64,000 nt of DNA. Origin: Nocardioides marmotae. GTDB lineage: Bacteria; Actinomycetota; Actinomycetes; Propionibacteriales; Nocardioidaceae. Below the pieces are notes generated by a model. That model saw only the letters and a list, made by a program, of their open reading frames with translations, had not been told where the DNA came from and searched no databases. How positions within the stretch are numbered: position 1 is the first letter of the stretch; each line of letters starts with the position of its first letter. Below, in pieces: positions 48,140 through 57,917 of the stretch. Both the position numbers and the translations under genes were made by a program. Where the stretch lies: contig NZ_CP053660.1 of NCBI RefSeq assembly GCF_013177455.1, forward strand, positions 2,480,001-2,544,000, in the 5' to 3' direction.

Positions 48140-49314
48140 CGGTAGCGCAGGGCGGAGAGGTAGGACTCGGCGTTGCGCCGGGTCTCGGCCACCGAGTCGC
48201 CACCGAACTTCTCGGTCACCGCGTCGGCGAGCACGAGCGCGACCATCGCCTCGGCGACGATGCCGGCGGCCGGCACCGCGCACACGTCGGAGCGCTGGTG
48301 GTGGGCCACGGACTCCTCGCCGGTGGCGACGTCGACGGTGCGCAGCGCCCGCGGGACCGTCGCGATGGGCTTCATCGCGGCGCGCACGCGCAGCACCTCG
48401 CCGGTGGTCATGCCGCCCTCGGTGCCGCCGGAGCGGCCCGAGACGCGGCGGATGCCCTCGTCGGTCGGGACGATCTCGTCGTGGGCCAGCGAGCCGGGGG
48501 TCGCGGCGAGGGCGAAACCGTCGCCGACCTCCACGCCCTTGATCGCCTGGATGCCCATGAGCGCACCCGCGAGCCGCGAGTCGAGCCGGCGGTCCCAGTG
48601 CACGTGCGAGCCCAGGCCCGGCGGCAGCCCGTGGACGACGACCTCGACGACGCCGCCGAGGGTGTCGCCGTCCTTGTGGGCGGCGTCGATCCGCTCGACC
48701 ATCAGCCGCGAGGTCTCGGGGTCCAGGCAGCGCACGGGGTCCTCGTCGAGGCGCGCGACGTCGTCGGCGGCGGGCCAGAGCCCGTCGGGGGCCCGGACGC
48801 CGCCGAGCTCGATGACGTGGGAGACGATCCGGGCCCCGACGGCCTGCTCGAGGAAGTTGCTGGCCACCCGGCCCAGCGCCACCCGGGCGGCGGTCTCGCG
48901 GGCCGAGGCGCGCTCGAGGATCGGGCGGGCGTCGTCGAAGTCGTACTTCTGCATGCCGGCGAGGTCGGCGTGGCCGGGCCGGGGCCGGGTGAGCGGGGCG
49001 TTGCGGGCCATCGAGGCCAGCTCGTCGGGGTCGACCGGGTCGGCCGACATGACCTTCTCCCACTTGGGCCACTCGGTGTTGCCGACCTCGATCGCGACCG
49101 GACCGCCCTGCGTGCGCCCGTGGCGTACGCCGCCGACGAGCGTGACCTGGTCCTGCTCGAACTTCATCCGGGCGCCGCGGCCGTAGCCGAGCCGGCGGCG
49201 GGCCAGGGAGTCCTGGATGTCGGAGGAGGTGACCTCGACGTGGGCGGGGAGGCCCTCGAGGATCGCGACCAGGGACGGGCCGTGGGACTCGCCCGCGGTG
49301 AGCCAACGAAGCAT
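48136..49314 (-). CDS. aroC: Chorismate synthase
   Basis: Last step to chorismate, requiring reduced FMN. The 392-residue product has the three family signatures: [34 protein letters not shown] and [15 protein letters not shown] at the N-terminal side, [10 protein letters not shown], and [20 protein letters not shown] with [17 protein letters not shown] 49314 starts [12 protein letters not shown] as usual. It lies 39 bp after the prepilin peptidase gene and leads the aroC-K-B-Q set. Confidence 0.98.
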   Translation of the reverse strand: MLRWLTAGESHGPSLVAILEGLPAHVEVTSSDIQDSLARRRLGYGRGARMKFEQDQVTLVGGVRHGRTQGGPVAIEVGNTEWPKWEKVMSADPVDPDELASMARNAPLTRPRPGHADLAGMQKYDFDDARPILERASARETAARVALGRVASNFLEQAVGARIVSHVIELGGVRAPDGLWPAADDVARLDEDPVRCLDPETSRLMVERIDAAHKDGDTLGGVVEVVVHGLPPGLGSHVHWDRRLDSRLAGALMGIQAIKGVEVGDGFALAATPGSLAHDEIVPTDEGIRRVSGRSGGTEGGMTTGEVLRVRAAMKPIATVPRALRTVDVATGEESVAHHQRSDVCAVPAAGIVAEAMVALVLADAVTEKFGGDSVAETRRNAESYLSALRYR

Positions 49315-49353
49315 GGGCGCAGTCTTCCATGACGGGTGACCGCTCCCGGACGC

Positions 49354-50124
49354 TCACCCGGTCGCGAGACCGTCCAGCACCGGCGCGCCGATCCAGATCC
49401 CCAGCAGCGCGGCGAGGAGCATGAACGGGCCGAAGGGGAACGCCCTGCGCTCCACGACCCGCAGCAGCGACAACAGCCCGCCGCCGAGCCCGCCCAGCAG
49501 GAACCCGCCGTAGACCCCGACGAGCAGCTCCCCCCAGCCCAGGTGGCCCAGCGCGATGCCGAGCAGCCCGGCCAGCCGCACGTCCCCGTAGCCGAGCCCG
49601 CGCGGGTGCACGAACCACAGCGCGAAGAAGATCCCGCCGGCGACCAGCCAGCCCCAGAACGCCCGGACCAGGTCGTCGGTCTCCCGCGTGACCAGCCAGG
49701 TGAGCAGCGTGAGCGCGATCGTGACGAGGTACGTCGGCGCGATGACCTTGGTCGGCAGCAGCCGGGTGCGCCAGTCGACGACCGCGAGCGCGACCGAGAC
49801 CGGGACGAGCGGGACCAGCGGCAGCAGGTCCCAGTCCGCGCCGACCGCCCACCCGACGACCGCGCCGGCGACCGCCGAGGCGAGCGCGGCCTTCCAGGCC
49901 AGGCCCGGGGAGCGGGCGATGTCGGCGTAGGCCTCCTTGGGCTCCTCCTCGAGGCCGGCTCCGTCGGCTCCGTCGGCTCGGTCGGCTCCGTCGGCTCCGG
50001 CGTGGACGGTCGACGGCTCCGGCTCGGGGATCCGCGCGACGAGCGCGGGCACGAGCAGGCCGAGCGCGCCGCAGAGGAGCGCGAGCGCGCCGGCGGCGGC
50101 CGCGGCCCCGCCGGGGTCGCTCAC
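49354..50124 (-). CDS. Prepilin peptidase (A24 family)
   Basis: Membrane aspartic peptidase that trims prepilin-like signals before pilus assembly. The 256-residue product has about seven hydrophobic segments and both catalytic aspartates: Asp117 in VVDWRTRLLP and Asp181 in GLGYGDVRLAG. It lacks the N-terminal cysteine-rich methyltransferase domain of PilD, as is usual in actinobacteria. Between the first helix and the rest is an acidic loop with tripeptide repeats (GADGADRADGADGAG, residues 43-57) produced by a GTCGGCTCC-type DNA repeat at about 49960-50000. GTG 50124 overlaps the aroE stop by 4 bp. No pilin genes are in the window. Confidence 0.92.
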   Translation of the reverse strand: MSDPGGAAAAAGALALLCGALGLLVPALVARIPEPEPSTVHAGADGADRADGADGAGLEEEPKEAYADIARSPGLAWKAALASAVAGAVVGWAVGADWDLLPLVPLVPVSVALAVVDWRTRLLPTKVIAPTYLVTIALTLLTWLVTRETDDLVRAFWGWLVAGGIFFALWFVHPRGLGYGDVRLAGLLGIALGHLGWGELLVGVYGGFLLGGLGGGLLSLLRVVERRAFPFGPFMLLAALLGIWIGAPVLDGLATG

Positions 50125-50936
50125 CCCGCGCCCCGCAGCGCGGCCTCGCCGGCCGCGCGCATCCGCTCCACGCTCGGGCGCGTCCCGGTGAACAGCTCGA
50201 CCTGGAGCGCGGCCTGGTGGACGAGCAGGTCGAGGCCGCCGACGAGGACCCGGTCGCCGCCGACCGAGGCGGCCAGCGGGGTGGGCCAGGGGTCGTAGAC
50301 GACCTCGAAGACCACCGGCACCGCGCGGCAGCCGGCCACGAGGTCGGGGGTCTGCGCGGTCGCCGGAACGGTGGAGACCAGCACGTCGGCCTCGGGCGCC
50401 CGGTCCAGCGGCGCGAGCGCGACCTCGGGGCGGGCCGGGTGCCGCCGGACGGCCGCGGCCGCCTCCTCGCCCCGCTCGGGCGAGCGCACGTGGAGGGTCA
50501 CGCGGCGGGCGCCGAGGTCGCACAGCGCGAGCCCGGTGGAGGCCGCGGTCGCTCCCCCGCCGAGCACGGCACCGGTGGCGACGGGCCCGGCGTACCGCTC
50601 CCGGACCGCGGCGACCGCGCCGGGCAGGTCGGTGTTGTCGGCGTGCCGGCGCTCGCCGTCGAGCACGAGGGTGTTCGCGGCGCCGACGAGCGCGGCGCGC
50701 TCCGAGACGTCGCCGACCAGCCCCATCAGCTCACGCTTGAGCGGCATCGTCAGCGACAGCCCGCGCCACGAGCCGTCGAGCCCGGCGAGGAAGTCCGCCA
50801 GCCCGCCGGCCGGCACCCGGACCGCCTCGTAGGTCCAGTCCAGGCCCAGCTCGGCGTACGCCGCGCGGTGCAGGACCGGCGACAGCGAGTGGTCGATGGG
50901 GTCGCCGAGGACGGCGCAGCGCTGGGGTTCGGGCAC
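50121..50936 (-). CDS. aroE: Shikimate dehydrogenase
   Basis: Reduces 3-dehydroshikimate with NADPH. The 271-residue product has the substrate site SLSPVLHRAAYAELGLDW, the catalytic Lys in SLTMPLKRELM, Asp in HADNTDLPG, the glycine-rich loop AVLGGGATAASTGLALCDLG, and the C-terminal GGLDLLVHQAALQVELFTG. ATG 50936 lies 10 bp after the mltG stop, so they are cotranscribed; aroE-mltG-ruvX-alaS is a common actinobacterial order. Confidence 0.96.
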   Translation of the reverse strand: MPEPQRCAVLGDPIDHSLSPVLHRAAYAELGLDWTYEAVRVPAGGLADFLAGLDGSWRGLSLTMPLKRELMGLVGDVSERAALVGAANTLVLDGERRHADNTDLPGAVAAVRERYAGPVATGAVLGGGATAASTGLALCDLGARRVTLHVRSPERGEEAAAAVRRHPARPEVALAPLDRAPEADVLVSTVPATAQTPDLVAGCRAVPVVFEVVYDPWPTPLAASVGGDRVLVGGLDLLVHQAALQVELFTGTRPSVERMRAAGEAALRGAG

Positions 50937-50946
50937 GCCGTCGTCC

Positions 50947-52134
50947 TCAGCAGCGGTCGGACTGGGTCGCGCAGTACTCGTCGAGCTCCCGGCTGAAGGA
51001 GAGGAACTCGTCGTAGGACTCGGTGAACTTCGTCTCGCCGGTCTCCAGGTTCACCGTCACGTAGAACAGCCACGGCCCGTCGGCGGGGGTGGTCGCCGCC
51101 GCGATGGCGGCGTCGCCCGGTGCCTCGATCGGGCCCGGCGGGAGGCCCGGCTGCTTGTAGGTGTTGTACGGCGAGTCGGCGACCGACTCGATCTCGTCCA
51201 TGGTCAGCCGGGCGATGGGGCTCTTGTCGAGCGCGTAGTTGACCGCCGCGTCGATCTGGAGCAGGCCGTTGGTGATGCCGTTGCCGGGGTTCTCGACGCG
51301 GTTGTAGATGACCCGCGCGACCTTCGGCATGTCGTCACCGCGCCCCTCGGCCTCCACGAGGCTGGCGATGGTCATCAGCTCGTGGGGGGTGTAGCCGAGC
51401 CGGTCGGCGGCCTCCTCGAGGCCGGCCTCGTCGGCGGCCTGGCGCCAGCGGTCGACCATGGCGCTGATCATGTCCACCGGCTCGGCGTTGGGCCCGAAGG
51501 AGTAGGTCGAGGGGAACAGGTAGCCCTCGGGGTTGCCGCCGGCGTACTCCGGCAGCCCGATCTTCTCGGGCTGGTCGAGGACCCGCTGGAAGGCGGCAGC
51601 GGCGAAGTCGGTGTTCTCGGCGAGCAGCTCGACGACCTGGTCGGTGTTGAGGCCCTCGGGGATCGTGACGGCGTTGGTGACGATGTTCGAGGGGTCCGCG
51701 AGCACGTCGATGGCGGCGCTGGCCGCCATCTCCTTCTTCAGCGGGTAGAACCCGACCTGGATCCCGGCGGAGTCGGGGTTGGCGCCGGCGGCGTCGAGGC
51801 ACGCCTGCACCGAGGCCACGACGCCCTCGTCCTTGAGGTTGCGGCAGATCTGCGCGCTGGAGTCGCCGCTGACGACCTCGAAGGAGACGTTCCCCCGGCC
51901 CGGACCGGCGTAGTCCTCGGGGTCGGCGAACTGGTCCTCGACCCAGGAGATCCCGCGGGTGATGCCGAAGTAGAGCCCGCCGGCCACGATCGCGAGCGCG
52001 ACGAGGACGGCCAGGCACCCGGGCAGGTTGCGGCGCTTGCGGCGGCGCCGGGCTCCCCCCTGGTAGGAGGTGACCGGCACGACCGGGTCTCGCTCGTCGA
52101 CCAGCGGGTCGCTCGGGTGGCTCGGGTCGCTCAC
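50947..52134 (-). CDS. mltG: Endolytic murein transglycosylase MltG
   Basis: Membrane-bound enzyme that cuts nascent peptidoglycan strands. The 395-residue product has a basic cytoplasmic N-terminus (GARRRRKRRNLPG), one membrane helix at about residues 38-60, a LysM-like region, and the YceG/MltG catalytic domain with the catalytic Glu in TIASLVEAEGRGDDM, then KVARVIYNRVENPGNGI, LQIDAAVNYAL, SPYNTYKQPGLPPGPI and LFYVTVNLETGETKFTESYDE. The GTG/ATG at 52134 overlaps the ruvX stop by 4 bp. The C-terminus carries two cysteines (EYCATQSDRC). Confidence 0.96.
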   Translation of the reverse strand: MSDPSHPSDPLVDERDPVVPVTSYQGGARRRRKRRNLPGCLAVLVALAIVAGGLYFGITRGISWVEDQFADPEDYAGPGRGNVSFEVVSGDSSAQICRNLKDEGVVASVQACLDAAGANPDSAGIQVGFYPLKKEMAASAAIDVLADPSNIVTNAVTIPEGLNTDQVVELLAENTDFAAAAFQRVLDQPEKIGLPEYAGGNPEGYLFPSTYSFGPNAEPVDMISAMVDRWRQAADEAGLEEAADRLGYTPHELMTIASLVEAEGRGDDMPKVARVIYNRVENPGNGITNGLLQIDAAVNYALDKSPIARLTMDEIESVADSPYNTYKQPGLPPGPIEAPGDAAIAAATTPADGPWLFYVTVNLETGETKFTESYDEFLSFSRELDEYCATQSDRC

Positions 52135-52622
52135 TGGGTCTCCTCGGGCTCCTCGGGCGCTGCCCGGACGATCTCTCCGGGGGCGGTCCCCGTCGTGCGC
52201 TCGGTGTCGAGCGCGTGCTGCAGGATCAAGACGGCGGCGGCCTGGTCGACGACGGCGCGCCGCTTGCTGCCGGATCGGCCCCGGTCGCGGAGCATAGCCT
52301 CCGCCGAGACCGTGGTGAGCCGCTCGTCGACCAGACGCACCGGGACCGGGGCGATCCGCTCGGCGAGCCGCGCCGCGAACTCCCGGCTCTTGGCCGCCGC
52401 CGGGCCCTCGCCGCCGGACAGGCTGCGGGGCAGGCCGACGACCACCTCGGCCACCTCGGACTCCTCGGCGATCTCGCGGAGGATCCGGGCGATCCGGGCC
52501 AGGTCGCCCTTGCCGCGGCGCACGGTCTCGACGGGCGTGGCGAGGAACCCGGTCGGGTCGCTGCGCGCCACGCCGATCCGGGCGTCGCCCGGGTCGATGC
52601 CGAGCCGTACGCCGTGCCTCAA
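52131..52622 (-). CDS. ruvX: RuvX/YqgF Holliday-junction resolvase-like nuclease
   Basis: RNase H-fold protein; in E. coli it acts in 16S rRNA 5' maturation, in mycobacteria it can cut Holliday junctions. The 163-residue product has the metal-site motifs RLGIDPGDARIGVARSD, VVGLPRSLSGGEGPAA, VRLVDERLTTVSAEAML and VDQAAAVLILQHAL. The start is TTG 52622, which overlaps the alaS stop as TTGA (4 bp), in line with the other overlaps here; no ATG or GTG gives the full first strand. Confidence 0.94.
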   Translation of the reverse strand: MRHGVRLGIDPGDARIGVARSDPTGFLATPVETVRRGKGDLARIARILREIAEESEVAEVVVGLPRSLSGGEGPAAAKSREFAARLAERIAPVPVRLVDERLTTVSAEAMLRDRGRSGSKRRAVVDQAAAVLILQHALDTERTTGTAPGEIVRAAPEEPEETQ

Positions 52623-55300
52623 GCGCCCGCCGTCCGTGCGACCTCGGTGGTCACCAGCGCGAGCGCCTCGTCGATCCGGGAGGCGTCGGTGCCGCCACCC
52701 TGGGCGACGTCGTCCTTGCCGCCGCCCTTGCCGCCGACCAGCGGGCCGACCGCGCGGACCAGGGCGTTGGCCGACAGGCCGCGCTCGCGCGCGGCCTCGG
52801 TGAGGGCCGCGACGACCGAGACCTTGCCGTCCGCGGCGCCGATGACCACCACGACGCCGGGCTCGCCCTGCGGCAGCCGGCTCCGGATGTCCATCGCCAG
52901 GGTGCGGACGTCGCCGCCGGAGGCGCCGTCGGCGCGGTGGGCGACCACGTGGACCCCGCCGACGACCTCGGCGCCCGCGGCCACCTGGCCGGCCGCGGCC
53001 AGCAGCTGCGCGACGCGGGCCTTCTCGGCCTCCTTCTCGACCGCGCGGAGCCGGTCGACGAGCTCGGAGACCCGGCCGACGAGGTCGTCGGGCTGGGTCT
53101 TGAGCAGGCCGGTCAGCTGGCTGACCACGTCGCGCTCGCGGGCGAGGTAGGCGAAGCCCTCGACGCCGGTGAAGGCCTCGATGCGCCGGTTGCCCGACCC
53201 GACCGAGGACTCGCCGGTCACCACGATCGTGCCGATCTGGGAGGAGTGGTCGACGTGGGTGCCGCCGCAGAGCTCGCGCGACCAGGGGCCGCCGATCTCG
53301 ACCACGCGCACCTTGGAGTCGTCGTACGTCTCGCCGAACAGGGCGATCGCGCCCCACTCCTTGGCCTCGGGCAGCGTCATGTACTGCCAGTGGACCGGCA
53401 GGTCGGCGCGCAGGGCGTGGTTGGAGACCTGCTCGATGTCGCGGACCTGCTGGGCGTCCAGGCCGGTGGTCCAGCCGAAGTCCAGGCGCAGGTAGCCGGG
53501 GCGGTTGTAGGAGCCGGACTGCAGCGCGGTGGGGCCGAGCACCTCGCGCAGGGCCGCGTGCACCACGTGGGTGCCCGAGTGCGCCTGGCGGGCGCCGAGG
53601 CGCCACTCGGGGTCGACGCGGGCGTGCAGCGCGGCCCCGCCGGTGGCGTCCAGCTCGCCGTCGACGACCCGGACCTGGTGGACGACCAGCCCGCGGACCG
53701 GCCGCTGGACGTCGAGCACCTCCAGCCGGCCGCCGTCGAACTCGATGGTGCCCGCGTCGGCGGCCTGGCCGCCGGACTCGGCGTAGAACGGGGTCCGGTC
53801 CAGCACCAGCTCGCCGACCTCGCCGGTCGCCAGCGAGCGCGCCGGAGCGCCGCCGGCGAGCAGGGCCAGCGGGCGCGACTCGGTCTCCAGGGTCTCGTAG
53901 GCCAGCCACTCGGTCGGCCCGTGCGCGTCGAGGATGCCGCGGTAGACGCCGGTGTCGGCGTGCTGACCCTTCTTCGCCCGGGCGTCGGCCTTGGCCCGCT
54001 CGCGCTGCTCGGTCATGAGCGCGCGGAAGCCGTCCTCATCGACGCTCAGCCCGGCCTCGGAGGCCATCTCCAGGGTCAGGTCGATCGGGAAGCCGTAGGT
54101 GTCGTGGAGCGCGAACGCCTGGTCCCCGCTGAGCCGGGCCTGGCCGGAGGCCTTCACCCGCTGGGCGGCCTGGTCGAAGATCTGGGTGCCGGCCTGGAGG
54201 GTCTTGCGGAAGGCGTCCTCCTCGGCGTACGCCACCCGGCTGATCCGCTCGAAGTCCGCCTCGAGCTCGGGGTAGGAGGCCTTCATCCGCGACATGCTGA
54301 CCGGCAGCAGCTCGGGCAGCGAGCGGTCCTCGTAGCCCAGCAGCCGCATCGAGCGGACCGCGCGGCGCAGCAGCCGGCGCAGCACGTAGCCGCGGGCCTC
54401 GTTGCCGGGGGTGACCCCGTCGCCGATGAGCATCAGCGCGCTGCGGACGTGGTCGGCGACGACGCGGAAGCGGACGTCGTCCTCCTCGTTCGCGCCGTAG
54501 GCCTTGCCGGTCAGCTCGCTGGCGCGCTCGATGACGGGGAAGACCTCGTCGATCTCGTACATGTTCTGCTTGCCCTGGAGCAGGTAGGCCACCCGCTCCA
54601 GGCCCATGCCGGTGTCGATGTTCTTGGCCGGCAGCGGGCCCTCGACGTCGAAGTCGTCCTTGGCGCGCACGGCGCTGAGCGACTCCTGCATGAAGACGAG
54701 GTTCCAGATCTCCAGGAACCGGTCCTCGTCGGCGTTCGGGCCACCGTCGGGGCCGTGCTCGGGCCCGCGGTCGACGTAGATCTCCGAGCAGGGACCGCCC
54801 GGGCCGGGCACGCCCATGTTCCAGTAGTTGTCCTTGAGCCCACGCTCCTGGATCCGCTCGTCGGGCAGGCCGGCGACGCTCTTCCACAGCTCGCGCGCCT
54901 CGTCGTCGGTCGGGAGCACCGTGACCCAGATCTTCTCCGGGTCGAAGCCCAGGCCGCCGTCCTCGACGGAGCCGGTGATCAGGCTCCACGCGAACCGGAT
55001 CGCCCCCTCCTTGAAGTAGTCGCCGAAGGAGAAGTTGCCGCACATCTGGAAGAACGTGCCGTGCCGCGTGGTCTTGCCGACCTCCTCGATGTCGAGGGTG
55101 CGCACGCACTTCTGGACGCTGACCGCGCGGTCGTACGGCGCGGTCTCCTGGCCCAGGAAGTACGGCTTGAACGGCACCATGCCGGCGTTGACGAACAGCA
55201 GGTTCGGGTCGTCGAGCAGCAGCGAGGCGGACGGCACGACCGTGTGCGCGTTGGCCTCGAAGTGGGCCACGAACCGTCGGCGGATCTCCGCGGTCTCCAT
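52619..55300 (-). CDS. alaS: Alanyl-tRNA synthetase
   Basis: Charges tRNA-Ala. The 893-residue length is standard. The class II catalytic core starts METAEIRRRFVAHFEANAHT and includes TLDIEEVGKTTRHGTFFQMC and GMGLERVAYLLQGK; the editing domain has the zinc motif HSGTHVVHAALREVLG and CGGTHVDHSSQIG; the C-terminal C-Ala domain ends with GGKGGGKDDVAQGGG. ATG 55300 is the family start and overlaps the upstream DUF6167-like stop by one base (TGATG). Confidence 0.98.
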   Translation of the reverse strand: METAEIRRRFVAHFEANAHTVVPSASLLLDDPNLLFVNAGMVPFKPYFLGQETAPYDRAVSVQKCVRTLDIEEVGKTTRHGTFFQMCGNFSFGDYFKEGAIRFAWSLITGSVEDGGLGFDPEKIWVTVLPTDDEARELWKSVAGLPDERIQERGLKDNYWNMGVPGPGGPCSEIYVDRGPEHGPDGGPNADEDRFLEIWNLVFMQESLSAVRAKDDFDVEGPLPAKNIDTGMGLERVAYLLQGKQNMYEIDEVFPVIERASELTGKAYGANEEDDVRFRVVADHVRSALMLIGDGVTPGNEARGYVLRRLLRRAVRSMRLLGYEDRSLPELLPVSMSRMKASYPELEADFERISRVAYAEEDAFRKTLQAGTQIFDQAAQRVKASGQARLSGDQAFALHDTYGFPIDLTLEMASEAGLSVDEDGFRALMTEQRERAKADARAKKGQHADTGVYRGILDAHGPTEWLAYETLETESRPLALLAGGAPARSLATGEVGELVLDRTPFYAESGGQAADAGTIEFDGGRLEVLDVQRPVRGLVVHQVRVVDGELDATGGAALHARVDPEWRLGARQAHSGTHVVHAALREVLGPTALQSGSYNRPGYLRLDFGWTTGLDAQQVRDIEQVSNHALRADLPVHWQYMTLPEAKEWGAIALFGETYDDSKVRVVEIGGPWSRELCGGTHVDHSSQIGTIVVTGESSVGSGNRRIEAFTGVEGFAYLARERDVVSQLTGLLKTQPDDLVGRVSELVDRLRAVEKEAEKARVAQLLAAAGQVAAGAEVVGGVHVVAHRADGASGGDVRTLAMDIRSRLPQGEPGVVVVIGAADGKVSVVAALTEAARERGLSANALVRAVGPLVGGKGGGKDDVAQGGGTDASRIDEALALVTTEVARTAGA

Positions 55301-55608
55301 CAGGTGGTGCCTTCCTCGTGTGGTGCGTCGGTGGTGTCTGGGGTGTTGCTGGCAGTTCTGGTGCTGGTGCGGGGTGCGGCGAGCTCCGGCGTCCCCGCCG
55401 GGGTCAGGCCGAGCCGGGCGCGCAGGTCGACCTCGGCGTCCGCCCTGCCCTGCGCGACCTCGTCGCGCAGCAGCCGGGCGCCGAGCGTCAAGCCGTTCCA
55501 CCGGTCCCGGAGGCCGTCGGCGGTGAGGGCCTCGGCCGCGCGGCGGCCACGCACCATCGCGTAGACCCCCGCCCCGGCCCCGGCGACGAACCAGAGGCCG
55601 CGGCTCAT
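55300..55608 (-). CDS. DUF6167-like small membrane-associated protein
   Basis: A 102-residue protein with one N-terminal hydrophobic segment (MSRGLWFVAGAGAGVYAMVRGRR begins it), a helical middle (DGLRDRWNGLTLGARLLRDEV) and a polar Thr-rich tail. In actinobacteria a protein of this type (DUF6167) regularly precedes alaS; the match is by position, length and the GAGAGVYAMV start, recalled rather than searched. Its stop overlaps the alaS start. Role unknown. Confidence 0.8.
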   Translation of the reverse strand: MSRGLWFVAGAGAGVYAMVRGRRAAEALTADGLRDRWNGLTLGARLLRDEVAQGRADAEVDLRARLGLTPAGTPELAAPRTSTRTASNTPDTTDAPHEEGTT

Positions 55609-55660
55609 CCCGGGGTCCCTGCGGATCCGGGAACGCAGCGAGCGGATTCGTGGGGTGATC

Positions 55661-56185
55661 TCATGCTGCGCTGCCCTCGTCGAGGGTGCCGCGCCGGCGC
55701 GCCTCCCAGTCGCGCCGGGCGGCGCGCAGGTCGGCGCGGCGCTGCTTGCGCGAGCGGCGGATCTCGCGCCGGACCTCGAACCGGATCCGGTTGCGCACCT
55801 CGGGGGCGAGCGCGCGGCGGACGCCGGCGGCCAGCGACGCGGCCTGGACGACCGACTCCCGCAGGACGAGGTCGGCGAAGAGCGGGGCGGGCACGGCGGG
55901 CGCCCGCCGGGCCTCGTCGAGCTCGGGTTCCGGCTCCCCGGCCCGGGTGATCACGAACTCCTCGGTGCGGGTCGGCGCCGCGGGAGCGGCGACCCGGCGC
56001 TCGAGCGCGTCGAGCCGCTCGCGGAGCCCGTCGGTCTCGGCGCGCGCGGCGGCCAGCTCGGTGCGTGCCCGGGAGCGGGCTCGGGCGCCGCTGACGGCGA
56101 GCACGAGCAGCAGCACGAGGAGGGCCAGCAGCGCGGCGGCTGCCGCGACCACGGCCCAGCCCGGCACGCTCCACTCCTCGACCAT
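55661..56185 (-). CDS. Single-span membrane protein with coiled coil and Arg-rich tail
   Basis: Not recognised. The 174-residue product has a membrane helix at about residues 11-32 (VVAAAAALLALLVLLLVLAV), a coiled-coil-like heptad stretch (ARTELAAARAETDGLRERLD, ERRV), a proline-rich linker, a segment LVLRESVVQAASLAAGVRRA, and a strongly basic C-terminus (RFEVRREIRRSRKQRRADLR). It occupies the place where DUF948-type proteins stand before alaS in related genomes but does not look like one. ATG 56185 lies 11 bp after the rarA stop, so it is cotranscribed. Confidence 0.8.
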   Translation of the reverse strand: MVEEWSVPGWAVVAAAAALLALLVLLLVLAVSGARARSRARTELAAARAETDGLRERLDALERRVAAPAAPTRTEEFVITRAGEPEPELDEARRAPAVPAPLFADLVLRESVVQAASLAAGVRRALAPEVRNRIRFEVRREIRRSRKQRRADLRAARRDWEARRRGTLDEGSAA

Positions 56186-56196
56186 GGTGCCCGACC

Positions 56197-57594
56197 CTAC
56201 CGTCCGGACCGGTCGGCCTTGGCGCCCGGACCGCCGCTGCCGCGCACCAGGCGGCGTACCCGCTCCCAGCGCTCCTTGACCGCGGCCTCGGCGCCCAGGG
56301 AGGTCGGCCGGTAGTACTCCGCGTCGAGCACGACGTCGGGTGCGTACTGCTGCTCGGCGATGCCGTAGGGCTCGTCGTGGCTGTACTTGTACGTCGCCCC
56401 GTGGCCGAGCTTCTTGGCGCCGGAGTAGTGCGCGTCGCGCAGGTGCGACGGGACCGGACCGATCTTGCCGGCGCGGACGTCGGCGACCGCGGCGAAGACC
56501 GCGGTGGTGACCGCGTTGGACTTCGGCGCCACCGCGAGCGCGATCGTCGCGTGGGCGAGCGTCAGCTGCGCCTCCGGCATGCCGATCAGCTGCACGGTCT
56601 GCGCGGCCGCGACGGCGGTCTGGAGGGCCGTGGGGTCGGCCAGCCCGATGTCCTCGCTGGCCAGGATCATCAGCCGGCGGGCGATGAACCGGGGGTCCTC
56701 CCCCGCCTCCATCATCCGGGCCAGGTAGTGCAGCGCGGCGTCGGCGTCCGAGCCCCGCACCGACTTGATGAAGGCGCTGGTCACGTCGTAGTGCTGGTCG
56801 CCCTGCCGGTCGTAGCGCACCGCAGCCTGGTCGACGGCGGTCTCGGCCATCTCCAGGGTGACCACGTCGGAGCCGCGGGAGGCGGCGGCCCCGGTGGCTG
56901 CCTCGAGGTACGTCAGCGAGCGGCGCGCGTCGCCGCCGGCGAGGCGGACCAGGTGGTCGATCGCCTCCTCCTCGACGGTGAACCGGCCGGCGAGCCCGCG
57001 CTCGTCGACGAGCGCCTGCTCCAGCACGCCGCGCACGTGCTCGTCGGTGAGCGACTCCAGCCGCAGCAGGAGGCTGCGGGAGAGCAGCGGGGAGATCACG
57101 CTGAAGAAGGGGTTCTCCGTGGTCGCCGCCACGAGCGTCACCCAGCGGTTCTCCACCCCCGGGAGCAGGGCGTCCTGCTGGGCCTTGCTGAACCGGTGCA
57201 CCTCGTCGACGAACAGCACCGTCTCCCGGCCGGTCGCGACCAGCTCGGCGCGGGCGGTGTCGATCGCCGCGCGCACCTCCTTGACGCCGGCGGAGACCGC
57301 GGAGACCTCGACGAACCTGCGGTCGGTCTGCTGGCTGACGATCGAGGCGATCGTCGTCTTGCCGGTGCCCGGCGGCCCCCACAGCAGCAGCGACATCGAC
57401 TGGTCGTTCTCGATCAGCTGCCGCAGCGGTGCGCCCGGCGCACGCAGCTGCTCCTGGCCGACGAGCTCATCGAGCGTCCGCGGCCGCATCCGCACCGCCA
57501 GCGGGGCCGAGGCGTGGGTGTTCGCGGCCAGCGACCCGCCCCCGGTCCCGCCCGCGCCTCCGCGTCCGGGCAGGTCGAACAGGCCGTCACTCAC
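56197..57594 (-). CDS. rarA: Replication-associated recombination protein A (RarA/MgsA AAA ATPase)
   Basis: Clamp-loader-like AAA+ ATPase active at stalled forks and single-stranded DNA ends. The 465-residue product has Walker [17 protein letters not shown], Walker [18 protein letters not shown], sensor 1 [13 protein letters not shown], sensor 2 [12 protein letters not shown], and the RarA C-terminal tetramerisation region ([51 protein letters not shown]). It leads the rarA-alaS-ruvX-mltG-aroE run. Upstream, 530 bp hold only repeats. Confidence 0.97.
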   Translation of the reverse strand: MSDGLFDLPGRGGAGGTGGGSLAANTHASAPLAVRMRPRTLDELVGQEQLRAPGAPLRQLIENDQSMSLLLWGPPGTGKTTIASIVSQQTDRRFVEVSAVSAGVKEVRAAIDTARAELVATGRETVLFVDEVHRFSKAQQDALLPGVENRWVTLVAATTENPFFSVISPLLSRSLLLRLESLTDEHVRGVLEQALVDERGLAGRFTVEEEAIDHLVRLAGGDARRSLTYLEAATGAAASRGSDVVTLEMAETAVDQAAVRYDRQGDQHYDVTSAFIKSVRGSDADAALHYLARMMEAGEDPRFIARRLMILASEDIGLADPTALQTAVAAAQTVQLIGMPEAQLTLAHATIALAVAPKSNAVTTAVFAAVADVRAGKIGPVPSHLRDAHYSGAKKLGHGATYKYSHDEPYGIAEQQYAPDVVLDAEYYRPTSLGAEAAVKERWERVRRLVRGSGGPGAKADRSGR

Positions 57595-57646
57595 GCCGTG
57601 AGCCTACGACGCCTCCCCGCCCGGCCGACGCCCGACCGGGTGGTCC

Positions 57647-57696
57647 GGGTCGTGTGCCTGACGACGCGGGGCGGCGCGTTCCCAGGCACACGACCC
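57647..57696. repeat. Dispersed palindromic element, copy 2
   Basis: GGGTCGTGTGCCTG (57647-57660) faces CAGGCACACGACCC (57683-57696), a perfect 14-bp pair. The loop resembles that of the element at 13163-13210, so the two form a family. It lies upstream of rarA and downstream of the tandem repeats. Confidence 0.8.
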
Positions 57697-57917
57697 CGCA
57701 GCCGAGCCCCGGAGGCCCGCCCACGGAACGGGTACGCCGCGCGGTCGGGGCCGGAGGCGGACGACGGGCGGGCAGGCCCGGTCGTGGTTGGGTCTGGCGG
57801 GCCGGAGCGAGGCACGAGCGCAGGCCTGGTCGACCGGGCCTGCCCGTCCGGCGGGAGCCGCAGGCCCCGACCCCCACCCGGCGTACACCGAGGGAAGCCG
57901 GGGCCGCGGTTCGGCTC

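Noticed and set aside
52937..55564. 875-codon plus-strand open frame opposite alaS
   Set aside because: Antisense to a complete alaS with all motifs; composition is typical of a shadow frame.
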